IMG/VR virus record: IMGVR_UViG_3300032285_002244
Span: 1-64,000 of that record
Origin: a virus
Reading direction: 5' to 3' (one strand)
DNA: 64,000 bases
Shown: one piece after another, positions 56,592-64,000 of the stretch
Layout of the letters: every line of letters starts with the position of its first letter
How positions within the stretch are numbered: position 1 is the stretch's first letter
Translations under genes and position numbers: made by a program
The notes under the pieces: generated by a model
What the model was told of the DNA's origin: nothing
Databases searched by the model: none
What the model saw: only the letters and a program-made list of their open reading frames with translations

Positions 56592-56966
56592 TTAATTTAC
56601 CCTTCCAATAATTCCTTGCGGATTCCAATTGCTTGCTGTGTCATTTCCCATTGCGCCTTTTGCACTTCCTTCAACTTTAGCTCCAGTTAAAGAACCATAA
56701 CGAGAACCTGCTTGATTTATTGGATAGCCACAGTCATAACAACGTGGTGCTGCATTTTGAATTGCCATGTAATTGTTGCTTCCGCATTCAGGACAAGATT
56801 GTGTTTGTGCTGCACTTTGTGCTTTAGAAACTGGCTGTTGCGGTTGTGGCGGTGCGTACTGAGTCATAGGTTGTTGCGATGGAGCAACTGGCATGTTTTG
56901 TTCACGCGGTTGTTGCACAGGTGCTTGCCCACCTAGTTGTTTTGCCCACCAATCTGCATTACTCAC
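56592..56966 (-). CDS. Gln/Pro-rich protein with zinc ribbon
   Basis: 124 residues from a GTG at 56966 (reading MSNADWWAKQLGG); GGGGAG lies six bases upstream and GTGA overlaps the polymerase stop. Farther upstream in-frame ATG would place the start inside that gene. A disordered Q/P-rich region (PQPQQPVSKAQSAAQTQ) precedes CPECGSNNYMAIQNAAPRC and YDCGYP. Ribbon sequence is typical of small actinophage proteins next to recA or polA. It could recruit partners to the replication fork. Confidence 0.78.
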   Translation of the reverse strand: MSNADWWAKQLGGQAPVQQPREQNMPVAPSQQPMTQYAPPQPQQPVSKAQSAAQTQSCPECGSNNYMAIQNAAPRCYDCGYPINQAGSRYGSLTGAKVEGSAKGAMGNDTASNWNPQGIIGRVN

Positions 56967-58960
56967 TTTGCTTCTCCCCACTTGTTTACAATTTTTACAT
57001 CAGCAATAAGAGGAACAGTAATCTCTGGCAATGTAATTCCTTCCATTGATATCCGAATTGCTTCGGCTGCTTCTTCAGCTAAATCTTCACGTGCAACTGT
57101 AACAAGTTCATCGTGCACAGTCAAAACGACATTTACATCAGGTTCGTCAATGAAACAAGAATGTGCCCTAACAATGGCTAATTTCATAATATCTGCAGCA
57201 GAACCTTGAATTACGGTGTTAAATGCTTGTCTTTCTGCTCTTGATTTAAGGCCCATTTCTCTGCTTTTTAAATCAGGTATGTATCTACGACGACCAAATA
57301 TGGTCTCTACATATGGGACAGGACTTTGACCAGCACCTTGACGAACTACTTTTGCTTTGTACTTAGAAATGTCGTGGAATTGTTGCGTAAAGTTATTTAA
57401 TAGTTCTTTTGCTTCAGTAACTGTGCAACCAATTTGTTGTGCAATCTTGTCTGGACCTACACCATAAGCAATGGAAAGAACAAGAACTTTTCCAGCTTTT
57501 CGGTCAACCCCCATTGTATCGCCGATTGTCGTATAGATGTCTTTACCTTGTAGGTAGTTATCGACCATAATAGGGTCGCCTGAAAGTGCTGCAATTACTC
57601 GTGGCTCAATCTGTGAATAGTCAGCAACCACTAACTTGTAGCCTTCAGGCGCTATAAACAAATTACGAATTAACTTTCCGTATTGTCCACTACTAGGGAT
57701 GTTCTGTAAGTTTGGGTCACTACTGGAAAAACGTCCTGTTTCTGCTCCATGCGCTTTAAAGTTTGTGTGAACCTTGCCGTTAATTAACAAACTCTTTTTG
57801 TCAACAATACGTGATTTGCCTGAAGTAGTTCGTGTTATCTCTCCACCTAAGTAAGGCATTACATATGTTGTCATAAGTTTATTTAAATCTTGGTAATCTA
57901 AAATAGCATTTACTAACTCATCCTTTTTGCGGTAAAACTCTAATGCTTCAGAAGATACTGAAAAGTGGCTTATGTTTAACTCTCCACCAGCAGCAGCAAT
58001 ATCTTGACCCTTAGATGTTAGAGCAATCTTTATCCGAACATTTGGTCGGATTCCCCGTCCTTCAGGTTTTGGTGAAAATAACAACTCTTGTTTTTCTTTT
58101 ATTGAGTTCATAGAAAAAGCTTTACCTGCAAGTTTCCATGCTCTAGCTTTTGTTTCGTCAATGTCTATTTCTAATTGTTTCTTAAGTTTTGTTAACTCTA
58201 CTACATCAATATTTGCGCCAGTTAATTCCATATCGCACAAAGATGCAATGACGTCCATCTCTAATGCCCACACTCGCTTTAAACGACCATCCATCTTGTC
58301 TTTAAAGAAGTGGTACAACTGCCAAGTAGCATCAGCATCTAAACCTGAATAGTGTGCAACCTCTGAAAACGAATGCACTTCTACCTTTGCTCCAACACCT
58401 TTTTTAACCTCTAACTTTAAAAAACGTGCTGAACAGTCTTTTAACCCAAGTTGATTACGATTTCTATTGTCAGTAATAAATGCTGCCATCATTGTGTCAA
58501 AGAAAGGTTTAGAAGGAACAACTCCTCGGTAATACTTAGCAATTGATTTAAGGTCAAACTTAATGTTGTGACCAACCTTTAACTGGTCACTAAAGAACAA
58601 AGGCTTTAATGCTTTAAACACATCTCCTGGAAGCAATTGTGCTGGTGGAGCATCAAACACTGGAGTCCACTTTGTTTCATTCTTTGAAAAATCTGTGTCT
58701 TTTAATTCTTTACCAGCAGCAAGTTTGCGTTGTCCGCTAAGTAACATCTCCTTGTCCCAATGAAGAAACTCACCATTTGGATGACCCATTGGTATGACGT
58801 CAACACGTCCATCTGTTGCTAATGAAATCCAAAGCACATCATTGACTACGGGTTGGATTCTGTTTTCTCCAACAGTTTCTACGTCAAATGCAAATCCATC
58901 TACCTTGGAGTAAAACTTCACAAGGTCTTCTAGCTGTTCTTTTGTTGTAATTATGTTCAT
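56963..58960 (-). CDS. polA: DNA polymerase A (family A with 3'-5' exonuclease)
   Basis: 665 residues. Exonuclease motifs: GFAFDVETVGEN (D-x-E), VGHNIKFDLKSIAKY and YSGLDADATWQLY. Polymerase motifs: A VVADYSQIEPRVIAAL, B RKAGKVLVLSIAYGVG, C VVLTVHDELVTVA. In motif B the residue equal to Phe762 of E. coli Pol I is Leu495. In viral PolA this position tracks replication style, with Leu more common in slower or temperate phages. It is the replicative polymerase, together with the SSB-like, primase and helicase genes upstream. No 5'-3' exonuclease domain. Confidence 0.95.
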   Translation of the reverse strand: MNIITTKEQLEDLVKFYSKVDGFAFDVETVGENRIQPVVNDVLWISLATDGRVDVIPMGHPNGEFLHWDKEMLLSGQRKLAAGKELKDTDFSKNETKWTPVFDAPPAQLLPGDVFKALKPLFFSDQLKVGHNIKFDLKSIAKYYRGVVPSKPFFDTMMAAFITDNRNRNQLGLKDCSARFLKLEVKKGVGAKVEVHSFSEVAHYSGLDADATWQLYHFFKDKMDGRLKRVWALEMDVIASLCDMELTGANIDVVELTKLKKQLEIDIDETKARAWKLAGKAFSMNSIKEKQELLFSPKPEGRGIRPNVRIKIALTSKGQDIAAAGGELNISHFSVSSEALEFYRKKDELVNAILDYQDLNKLMTTYVMPYLGGEITRTTSGKSRIVDKKSLLINGKVHTNFKAHGAETGRFSSSDPNLQNIPSSGQYGKLIRNLFIAPEGYKLVVADYSQIEPRVIAALSGDPIMVDNYLQGKDIYTTIGDTMGVDRKAGKVLVLSIAYGVGPDKIAQQIGCTVTEAKELLNNFTQQFHDISKYKAKVVRQGAGQSPVPYVETIFGRRRYIPDLKSREMGLKSRAERQAFNTVIQGSAADIMKLAIVRAHSCFIDEPDVNVVLTVHDELVTVAREDLAEEAAEAIRISMEGITLPEITVPLIADVKIVNKWGEAK

Positions 58961-58987
58961 TCTAATCCCCTCAGATTGTTAGTGTAA

Positions 58988-59019
58988 GAGGGCCTGGAAA
59001 CGGAAATAAACAGGCCCTC
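58988..59019 (-). terminator. Hairpin after the SSB-like gene
   Basis: gagggcctg (58988-58996) pairs perfectly with caggccctc (59011-59019), loop of 14. It lies 16 bases after the SSB-like stop and before the polymerase gene. No T-tract; a processing or stabilising hairpin is as likely as termination. Confidence 0.55.
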
Positions 59020-59034
59020 CTACGGTGGAAGTTA

Positions 59035-59685
59035 CTACGCTAGAGAGCGAGCAATTTCTAGTAGTTCAGAGCGAGGGGTCTCACGGACTACTTCATCTGC
59101 AGTGAAGGGAACGGCAGTTGCTTCTAACCCTTTAACGGTTTCTAAATCTAACTTCCATTCCTCACCAAGGTCACGACCGCGAACAAAATTCAGTGTGTAC
59201 TGAGTTGTTGGTCCTGTACCTAGACGAGAAAGCTCCCAGTACTCGCGGTCAATAGGTCCCTTACGTTCATCGTCATGGGCCTTCTTGATTTGGCGAGCAA
59301 GTGATGGTGGTGCAGTTAGTACTTGTACTGATTGGTCATCGCCAGTCAAAACAAGAATGTTGAAAGCAAATTTTCCGCGAGGCTTGTCTCCAAGAATTTC
59401 GCAGAGTGGGCATCCATCGCCTTGGCAAACAAAAGATTTCTTACCCTTTGGGCGTTCAATCCAGTGTTGCTCGTAAGTGGCAAATGGCTTGTCTTGAAGA
59501 AACTTAACTAGAACAGGTTCTTCAGAAAAACGGAAGTCTGTTGGAAACTCAGTTGACTTTGAATCAAGCATTGCTTCAACTGCGCCCCAACCTTCTTGTA
59601 CGGTTGTTCCAACTTTTGGTTGGATATCGGCACTATCTTCTTCAAGATAGTCTTCTGCTTCTACTGCTGGTTTGGTAATCGGCAT
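59035..59685 (-). CDS. Single-stranded DNA-binding-like protein
   Basis: 216 residues from the ATG at 59685, with AAAGGAAAG upstream (a longer frame exists but overlaps the previous gene). FVCQGDGCPLCEILGDKPRG holds a C-x4-C-x2-C zinc-type motif in an OB-like region (VLVKFLQDKPFATYEQHWI; FAFNILVLTGDDQSVQVL), as in phage SSB proteins of the T4 gp32-like sort. The C-terminus is acidic (TADEVVRETPRSELLEIA). Binds ssDNA at the fork, by inference. It precedes polA in the operon. Confidence 0.7.
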   Translation of the reverse strand: MPITKPAVEAEDYLEEDSADIQPKVGTTVQEGWGAVEAMLDSKSTEFPTDFRFSEEPVLVKFLQDKPFATYEQHWIERPKGKKSFVCQGDGCPLCEILGDKPRGKFAFNILVLTGDDQSVQVLTAPPSLARQIKKAHDDERKGPIDREYWELSRLGTGPTTQYTLNFVRGRDLGEEWKLDLETVKGLEATAVPFTADEVVRETPRSELLEIARSLA

Positions 59686-59708
59686 TTCTTTCCTTTTGGT
59701 AATGAGGC

Positions 59709-60185
59709 CTATTGGCTCTCTGTGGATGTGATGTCCTTCCAACGCTTTACTAAAGCAGTTGTCAGGTCTTCATGTTGGCTCCACTCTACACGAGCGGAAC
59801 CTAGCAGCCCACGATTGGAAAACTCATCAATCGTTGCTTCTATGAGCGGTCTGGTGTACACCCGATTTCCCCCAGTCTTTTGACCCTTTAAGGTCTTAGC
59901 CCGAAGTCGGTATGGTGCACGTGGTATGTACCCTTTACGCTCCCATAAGCGTACAGTAACAATTTGTTTTTCCAAAGCTTGCGCAAGAGCACCAATGGTA
60001 AAAACTTCTGTTTCCTTTCCGCCTAATGTTTTAATGATTGGATTTTCATCCCAACCATTTGTTTCTCCCACCTTACGGCGGGAAACCTTTGGGTCTGGTT
60101 CACGGCGTTTACGTTTTGAGCCAGGGATGTATTCCAAATCAGCAAATGCTTTTTCGATTTCATCATCCCCACGCAAACCAGGCAT
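59709..60185 (-). CDS. MerR-type DNA-binding protein
   Basis: 158 residues. FTIGALAQALEKQIVTVRLW, then ERKGYIPRAPYRLR is a MerR-like winged HTH at about 62-95, with RVYTRPLIEATIDEF behind. The first 50 residues are basic (SKRKRREPDPKVSRRKVG). It probably binds DNA; a regulator or replication-initiator-like protein of the replication operon. Confidence 0.75.
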   Translation of the reverse strand: MPGLRGDDEIEKAFADLEYIPGSKRKRREPDPKVSRRKVGETNGWDENPIIKTLGGKETEVFTIGALAQALEKQIVTVRLWERKGYIPRAPYRLRAKTLKGQKTGGNRVYTRPLIEATIDEFSNRGLLGSARVEWSQHEDLTTALVKRWKDITSTESQ

Positions 60186-60191
60186 TTTGTA

Positions 60192-60632
60192 TTACCTCTT
60201 GTTCATTACTAGTGCCCACGTAATGGTTTGTGGGTACATTTTTTCAACTTCTTCTTCAGTAAGTGCATCGCTGTACAAAGCAGCCATTAAAGCGTCTTCA
60301 TCAATAACACGAATTGTTTTGTATAAACTTTCTTCTAAACCTTTTTCTAAGATTATTTCTTCAGCAGCGGTTTCATCAACTTTACGTGTTACACGTCGTT
60401 GTTTTGTAATAGCAACAAAACCATCAACTTCTTCAGGTAGTTCTATTACAAGGTTACCTTTTGAATCGGCTTCACCGTCTGTATCAAGAACTTCAAACAA
60501 ATCTGCACGTAGTGCTTTTTGTTCTTTTTCTAAGTAATCAAGTTGTGATTTTAAGAAAGCATATTTCTTTGCTCTTGCAATCAAGTCTGTTTCGTCTGAA
60601 TTGCGTAACTCTGCTGGTGCTACTTTTGCCAT
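60192..60632 (-). CDS. Hypothetical coiled-coil protein of replication cluster
   Basis: 146 residues. A helical N-terminus (LIARAKKYAFLKSQLDYLEK) leads to an acidic beta region (NLVIELPEEVDGFVAITKQ) and ALTEEEVEKMYPQTITWALV. Present between helicase and MerR-type genes. Similar proteins occur in other actinophage replication blocks; function unknown. Confidence 0.65.
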   Translation of the reverse strand: MAKVAPAELRNSDETDLIARAKKYAFLKSQLDYLEKEQKALRADLFEVLDTDGEADSKGNLVIELPEEVDGFVAITKQRRVTRKVDETAAEEIILEKGLEESLYKTIRVIDEDALMAALYSDALTEEEVEKMYPQTITWALVMNKR

Positions 60633-60642
60633 AGTTTCCCTC

Positions 60643-62214
60643 CTATGCTTTATTCTCTTGGATAAATCCCAAAAGACTTCCTACTGTTAAATCTACACCA
60701 CCTCTGGTGTTTATGCCTTCACCATCAATTACTGCATCTGCTACAGCGTTTTTTTGGTTAAGCATTTGGTGCTGTCTTTCTTCGATAGAGCCTAGCACAA
60801 GAAAGTCCTGAATCATAACGTGGGACCAAGTACTAGAAGCGCGTCTAATACGAGAGTTTCTCTGTACTGCAGTACCTGATGACCAAGGAAGGTCATAGTT
60901 AACCAGCAGGTTTGCTTGGGGCAAATCTACGCCGTAGCCGCCAGCATCGCTGGATATCAATACCCTAACTTCTTTAGAAGTTTGAAACTCAGTCTTAGCA
61001 ATTTCTTTTTGGTTGGCATTCATTTGTCCTGAATAAACTCTGCTTTCAAACTTCTTTTGAGCTAAAGCTTCCTGTATTAAAGGCAACATTCCTAGGTAAC
61101 ACGTGAATATAACTACCTTGGCATTTTCATCAATCTCAAGGTGGTCTGTTACATATTCAATAACCATGTCTAACTTAGTTGATTTGGTAAGACCATCTAA
61201 CAGACCCTCAGAAACAAGCTGAGCCGCGTATACAGACCCCTGACCTTCTTCTAAGGCAAACTTATCAGAACTGTTCTGTAAAAGCTGTGGGTGGTCGCAC
61301 AGCATTCTTAGGGCAGTTATCTTGGACATTATGGAACCACGTAAAGCGTCTGCTGGTCCTCCTTGTTGGTATCCCTGTCCATAATGCGCTTCTAAAGAAA
61401 AAGAAGAACCCAATAGTTGTTGCGCCTCTAATAATTCGTTTAATAGGTCTGTAGAAACACGTTTATAAAGGGCGGAAGATTTCTTATCCATTTGAACAAG
61501 TATTGGGTCGTAGTGAATTGTTTCAGGGAGATATGGAGCAACGTCTGGGTCTTTTTGTGTTTTACGAACAGATGAGTCTTTCATACGTTCGTGAAAAATA
61601 GGTAAATTACGGTATCTCTGAACTCCACCAAAATGATTTCGTACAATAAAGGTTTGGTCAAACAAATCAAATCTTCCCAATACTTTTGGGTCTACAAATT
61701 GCATAATGCTATAAAGCTCTTCAGGTCTACCGTTCTCTATTGGAGTTCCTGTTAATGCAAAACGAATTGGTACATCTGCTGACAGCTTCTTAACTGCCTT
61801 AGAGCGTTTTGATTTAAACGATTTAATTGCAGTTGCTTCATCACAGATAATGGCTCCCCAATCAGTGTCTTTTATTAAATCCCAATCGTTTACAACAGAT
61901 TCGTAATTACAAATTACGTAGTCGCCACCTTTGTCCCACATAAGTGTTCTTGTAGATTTAGAACCGTCAACAACTACGGTGCTTGAGTTAGAGAACTTTT
62001 GTATTTCCTTTTCCCATTGGTACTTTAAACTGGATAACGCAATAACTAGTACGGGTTTAGTTAAAGTACCTTCATCTTTAAGGTTTTCTATTGCAGCAAT
62101 TGTCATGCAAGTTTTACCTAATCCCATTTCGTATGCAACCAACATCTTTTTACGAACAACCATTCGGTCAACTGCTTCAGGTTGGTATGGAAATAGCGTT
62201 CCTTTAAAGCTCAT
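60643..62214 (-). CDS. SNF2-family helicase
   Basis: 523 residues from ATG at 62214. Walker A VAYEMGLGKTCMTIAAI (motif I), motif II WGAIICDEATAIKS (DEAT), motif III RFALTGTPIENG, and the second RecA fold with VVIFTCYLGMLPLIQEAL, RVYSGQMNANQKEIAK, SSDAGGYGVDLPQANLLVN and SGTAVQRNSRIRR (motifs V and VI). SNF2 proteins translocate on duplex DNA and displace bound proteins. In phages they accompany primase and polymerase. The start overlaps the small zinc-ribbon gene. Confidence 0.93.
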   Translation of the reverse strand: MSFKGTLFPYQPEAVDRMVVRKKMLVAYEMGLGKTCMTIAAIENLKDEGTLTKPVLVIALSSLKYQWEKEIQKFSNSSTVVVDGSKSTRTLMWDKGGDYVICNYESVVNDWDLIKDTDWGAIICDEATAIKSFKSKRSKAVKKLSADVPIRFALTGTPIENGRPEELYSIMQFVDPKVLGRFDLFDQTFIVRNHFGGVQRYRNLPIFHERMKDSSVRKTQKDPDVAPYLPETIHYDPILVQMDKKSSALYKRVSTDLLNELLEAQQLLGSSFSLEAHYGQGYQQGGPADALRGSIMSKITALRMLCDHPQLLQNSSDKFALEEGQGSVYAAQLVSEGLLDGLTKSTKLDMVIEYVTDHLEIDENAKVVIFTCYLGMLPLIQEALAQKKFESRVYSGQMNANQKEIAKTEFQTSKEVRVLISSDAGGYGVDLPQANLLVNYDLPWSSGTAVQRNSRIRRASSTWSHVMIQDFLVLGSIEERQHQMLNQKNAVADAVIDGEGINTRGGVDLTVGSLLGFIQENKA

Positions 62215-62392
62215 TAAACTCAACCCCATCTACAGGAGTAGGAACAGTTAATAAAGTTCCACAATCGTCACATTCGCCATCGGTAAACCAAAGGCTAATA
62301 TTGCTATCTTCAAACATTGCTTTTATTTTAAAAACCAAATGTCCGCAAGCTGGACAAGCGTGAGTAGGAACTCCACGAGCATCTAAGACCAT
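62204..62392 (-). CDS. Zinc-ribbon protein between primase and helicase
   Basis: 62 residues. HACPACGHLVFKIKAMFEDS and GECDDCGTLLTVPTP contain two C-x2-C pairs. Overlaps genes on both sides by about 10 bases. Function unknown; may assist the primase or helicase. Confidence 0.72.
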   Translation of the reverse strand: MVLDARGVPTHACPACGHLVFKIKAMFEDSNISLWFTDGECDDCGTLLTVPTPVDGVEFNEL

Positions 62393-63321
62393 GTAAAAGC
62401 TTCTTTTCCCTGAACCATGTGACGAGCAGTTTCAATGCCACGATGAATCTCTGCCTCTGTCATATCTCCTGGGTCTTTTACATCAATCCCTGTGTAATTA
62501 AAATACGATAAATCTAAACCGTACTTTCGAGCATAACCTCGCATTTGTTCGTTAGCTACTTTTCCTGCATCGTCTTTGTCTAAGGCAGCAATGACTCTCT
62601 TTGCTCTACGCATAATCTTTGCTTGTTCTTCACTAATGATTGCTCCGTATGTTGATATAGCACCGTCAACACCTGCAGCAGTTAGTCTGACAACATCAAG
62701 TGGAGATTCAACAACCACTAAGACATCGTCGCTCATTGTCTCTACACCAAAGACTGTTCTTGACTTTTTGACTCCTTGCGGTTGGTTACGAAAGAAACGA
62801 CCTGTTGCCCCTTTTTCTTGCCATCCCCAGAGACTGTAATCGTTAGGGTCGCGGATTGGGAGAATCCAGGCCTTGTTGTTGTTATCCCATAAGACACCGT
62901 GATGCTTTGCTGATTCTCCATTTATAAACCTCTTTCGTAGTTCGTTAGCTGGTGGTTCTGTAAATATTGCAAGTCGTGCTTCAGACATCCCAATTGGTTC
63001 TTCTGCTGAAATGTATTGAGGAAGTTCCTTAATGCGTTTCATTAAAGAATCTAATGGGAATTCTTCGTTGCTGTTTATCCAGTCTTTGGCATCGTAGTAA
63101 TCCATGCCTTTTACATCTGCAACTAGCGTGTAAACATTCCCCTTGTAACCACAAGAAAAACATATGTGTGCACCAGTCTCAGAGTTAATCCACCAAGATG
63201 GATTGTGGTCTTCTTTTCCTGTGCGCTTTTTGTGCATTGGGCATAAGCCCTGAACTTCTACACCGCGTTGTGCAACAAGTGGAATATCTAAAGAAAGTAA
63301 AACTTTCTCTACATCAATCAT
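62383..63321 (-). CDS. DNA primase (CHC2 zinc finger and TOPRIM)
   Basis: 312 residues. The zinc domain has GLCPMHKKRTGKEDHNPSWW and HICFSCGYKGNVYTLV (C-x2-H...C-x2-C). The TOPRIM region has VLVVVESPLDVVRLTAAG (Glu), STYGAII and KRVIAALDKDDAGKVAN (D-x-D). Compact size is like T7-type primases without the helicase part; the helicase is the next gene upstream (ATGA overlap). Synthesises RNA primers on the lagging strand. Confidence 0.92.
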   Translation of the reverse strand: MIDVEKVLLSLDIPLVAQRGVEVQGLCPMHKKRTGKEDHNPSWWINSETGAHICFSCGYKGNVYTLVADVKGMDYYDAKDWINSNEEFPLDSLMKRIKELPQYISAEEPIGMSEARLAIFTEPPANELRKRFINGESAKHHGVLWDNNNKAWILPIRDPNDYSLWGWQEKGATGRFFRNQPQGVKKSRTVFGVETMSDDVLVVVESPLDVVRLTAAGVDGAISTYGAIISEEQAKIMRRAKRVIAALDKDDAGKVANEQMRGYARKYGLDLSYFNYTGIDVKDPGDMTEAEIHRGIETARHMVQGKEAFTWS

Positions 63322-64000
63322 CTACTGACCCATGAGGAACAGTAGGTGCACTTCATTGCTAGTGACTCATCGTGGAAACAACCCGTATCCCATCGCCATG
63401 TTAAAGCTGTCTCTGCAGGACCACAGTTACGAGACGCAACAACCTTTAGTAGACGCATGTTCTCGTCTTCCTCTAACGGCTCTAAACCTAAAATAACATC
63501 TGAATCTTGGAAGAAAGAAGATGAGTAACCAATTGAATCGGCAGTTACTTTTCCTGCTCTCATTTTCCAAAGCAAAGTCTGAGTAGTAATAATTATTGGT
63601 TTGTCTATCTTTTGTGCTAAACGTTTCATTGCACGAGTAACGTTGGTAATAGATTGTGGAGTGTTCATTTCTCCAGTTACTTCATCCATCATCAAATAAA
63701 CACCGTCTACAAACACGATGTCTGGTTTTGTTTGTTCAATTTTTGCAGCAAGAGCAGAGACCGTAATACCGTTTACGGCATCGATAAGGTGAAAAGATTG
63801 CTCCTTTTCCATATCGTTTAGCGTATCGATATAACGGCTCTCCTCCGCTGGTAACAACTTTCCACGACGTAGTCGACCGTGGTCAATGTGAGCACGCATC
63901 GCATCGTGGCGTTGTTGTTGCTCGTGGTTGTTCATTTCGAACGACTGGAACATCGGCATATAACCCTGACGATGAATGTTGATTGCAACTTGTAATGCAA
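63318..64000 (-). CDS. DnaB-type replicative helicase (N-terminus beyond window)
   Basis: The frame is open to 64000 with no start in the window; the first visible codons read ALQVAINIHRQGYMPMFQSF, followed by EMNNHEQQQR, the H1a region of DnaB helicases. Then KPDIVFVDGVYLM is Walker B/H2, KPIIITTQTLLWK is H3 with a Gln, and FFQDSDVILGL the H4 region. The C-terminus MKCTYCSSWVSR has an odd Cys pair. The Walker A should lie past 64000. RecA-fold helicase unwinding the fork together with the primase. Confidence 0.9.
   Translation of the reverse strand, partial: ALQVAINIHRQGYMPMFQSFEMNNHEQQQRHDAMRAHIDHGRLRRGKLLPAEESRYIDTLNDMEKEQSFHLIDAVNGITVSALAAKIEQTKPDIVFVDGVYLMMDEVTGEMNTPQSITNVTRAMKRLAQKIDKPIIITTQTLLWKMRAGKVTADSIGYSSSFFQDSDVILGLEPLEEDENMRLLKVVASRNCGPAETALTWRWDTGCFHDESLAMKCTYCSSWVSR

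Overview
The window is a contiguous piece of a tailed double-stranded DNA phage (Caudoviricetes) or prophage genome, open at both ends: a collagen-like fibre gene runs off the left edge and a DnaB-type helicase gene runs off the right edge. A WhiB-family protein (54923-55237), a DUF7455-like zinc protein, holin-like and DUF2746-like membrane proteins and many tiny zinc-ribbon proteins point to an actinobacterial host. The low GC content (roughly 40 percent by eye) fits a low-GC freshwater actinobacterium of the acI/Nanopelagicales kind better than a mycobacterium or streptomycete. The host assignment is inference. The integrase suggests a temperate phage or a recent temperate ancestor.

Layout. 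Positions 1-26518 are almost all minus strand. Reading from right to left this arm holds a block of small virion or accessory proteins, an endolysin (22695-23441), a proteasome/HslV-like Ntn hydrolase, a HAD phosphatase, ParB-like proteins, membrane proteins of a lysis cassette, a secreted proline-rich surface protein, three paralogous PASTA-like virion proteins, the large terminase, portal, scaffold, an N4-gp56-type major capsid protein, connector-like proteins and the collagen-like fibre. No tape measure or other long tail gene is present, so the tail module must lie beyond position 1. GC-rich hairpins sit at many of the late gene junctions. A three-gene plus-strand island (19484-20646) with an HNH nuclease interrupts this arm.

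Positions 26592-40165 are plus strand, more AT-rich and differently organised. An HNH nuclease is followed by a 1.2 kb gene-free, inverted-repeat-rich region, then a long operon of small overlapping genes built around a MoxR/CobS-like AAA+ ATPase and a large protein with an HExxH motif and a VWA domain. The block ends with an HNH nuclease, a strong terminator, a tyrosine integrase and a lytic transglycosylase. It looks like an accessory or early module.

Positions 40231-64000 return to the minus strand and carry DNA metabolism: adenosylcobalamin-dependent (class II, monomeric) ribonucleotide reductase, a TGT-like protein, a nucleotidyltransferase, about fifteen small proteins, a SpoVS-like protein, a RuvC-like resolvase, a dNMP kinase, a Cas4-like exonuclease, WhiB, a small PD-(D/E)XK nuclease, RecA, DNA polymerase A (Leu in place of the Phe of motif B), an SSB-like protein, a MerR-type regulator, a SNF2 helicase, a CHC2/TOPRIM primase and a DnaB helicase. 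These form a nearly self-sufficient replication and recombination set supplied with dNTPs by the B12-dependent reductase.

Most interesting: (i) a recurrent acidic-x-x-Leu-Trp motif at or near the C-terminus of several unrelated small proteins, (ii) the AAA+/HExxH-VWA pair in a phage that also depends on B12, (iii) the phage proteasome-like hydrolase and SpoVS homologue, (iv) three PASTA-like paralogues sharing a WGNxPMQP signature, and (v) a string of small genes joined by identical TAATCATG junctions without Shine-Dalgarno sites.
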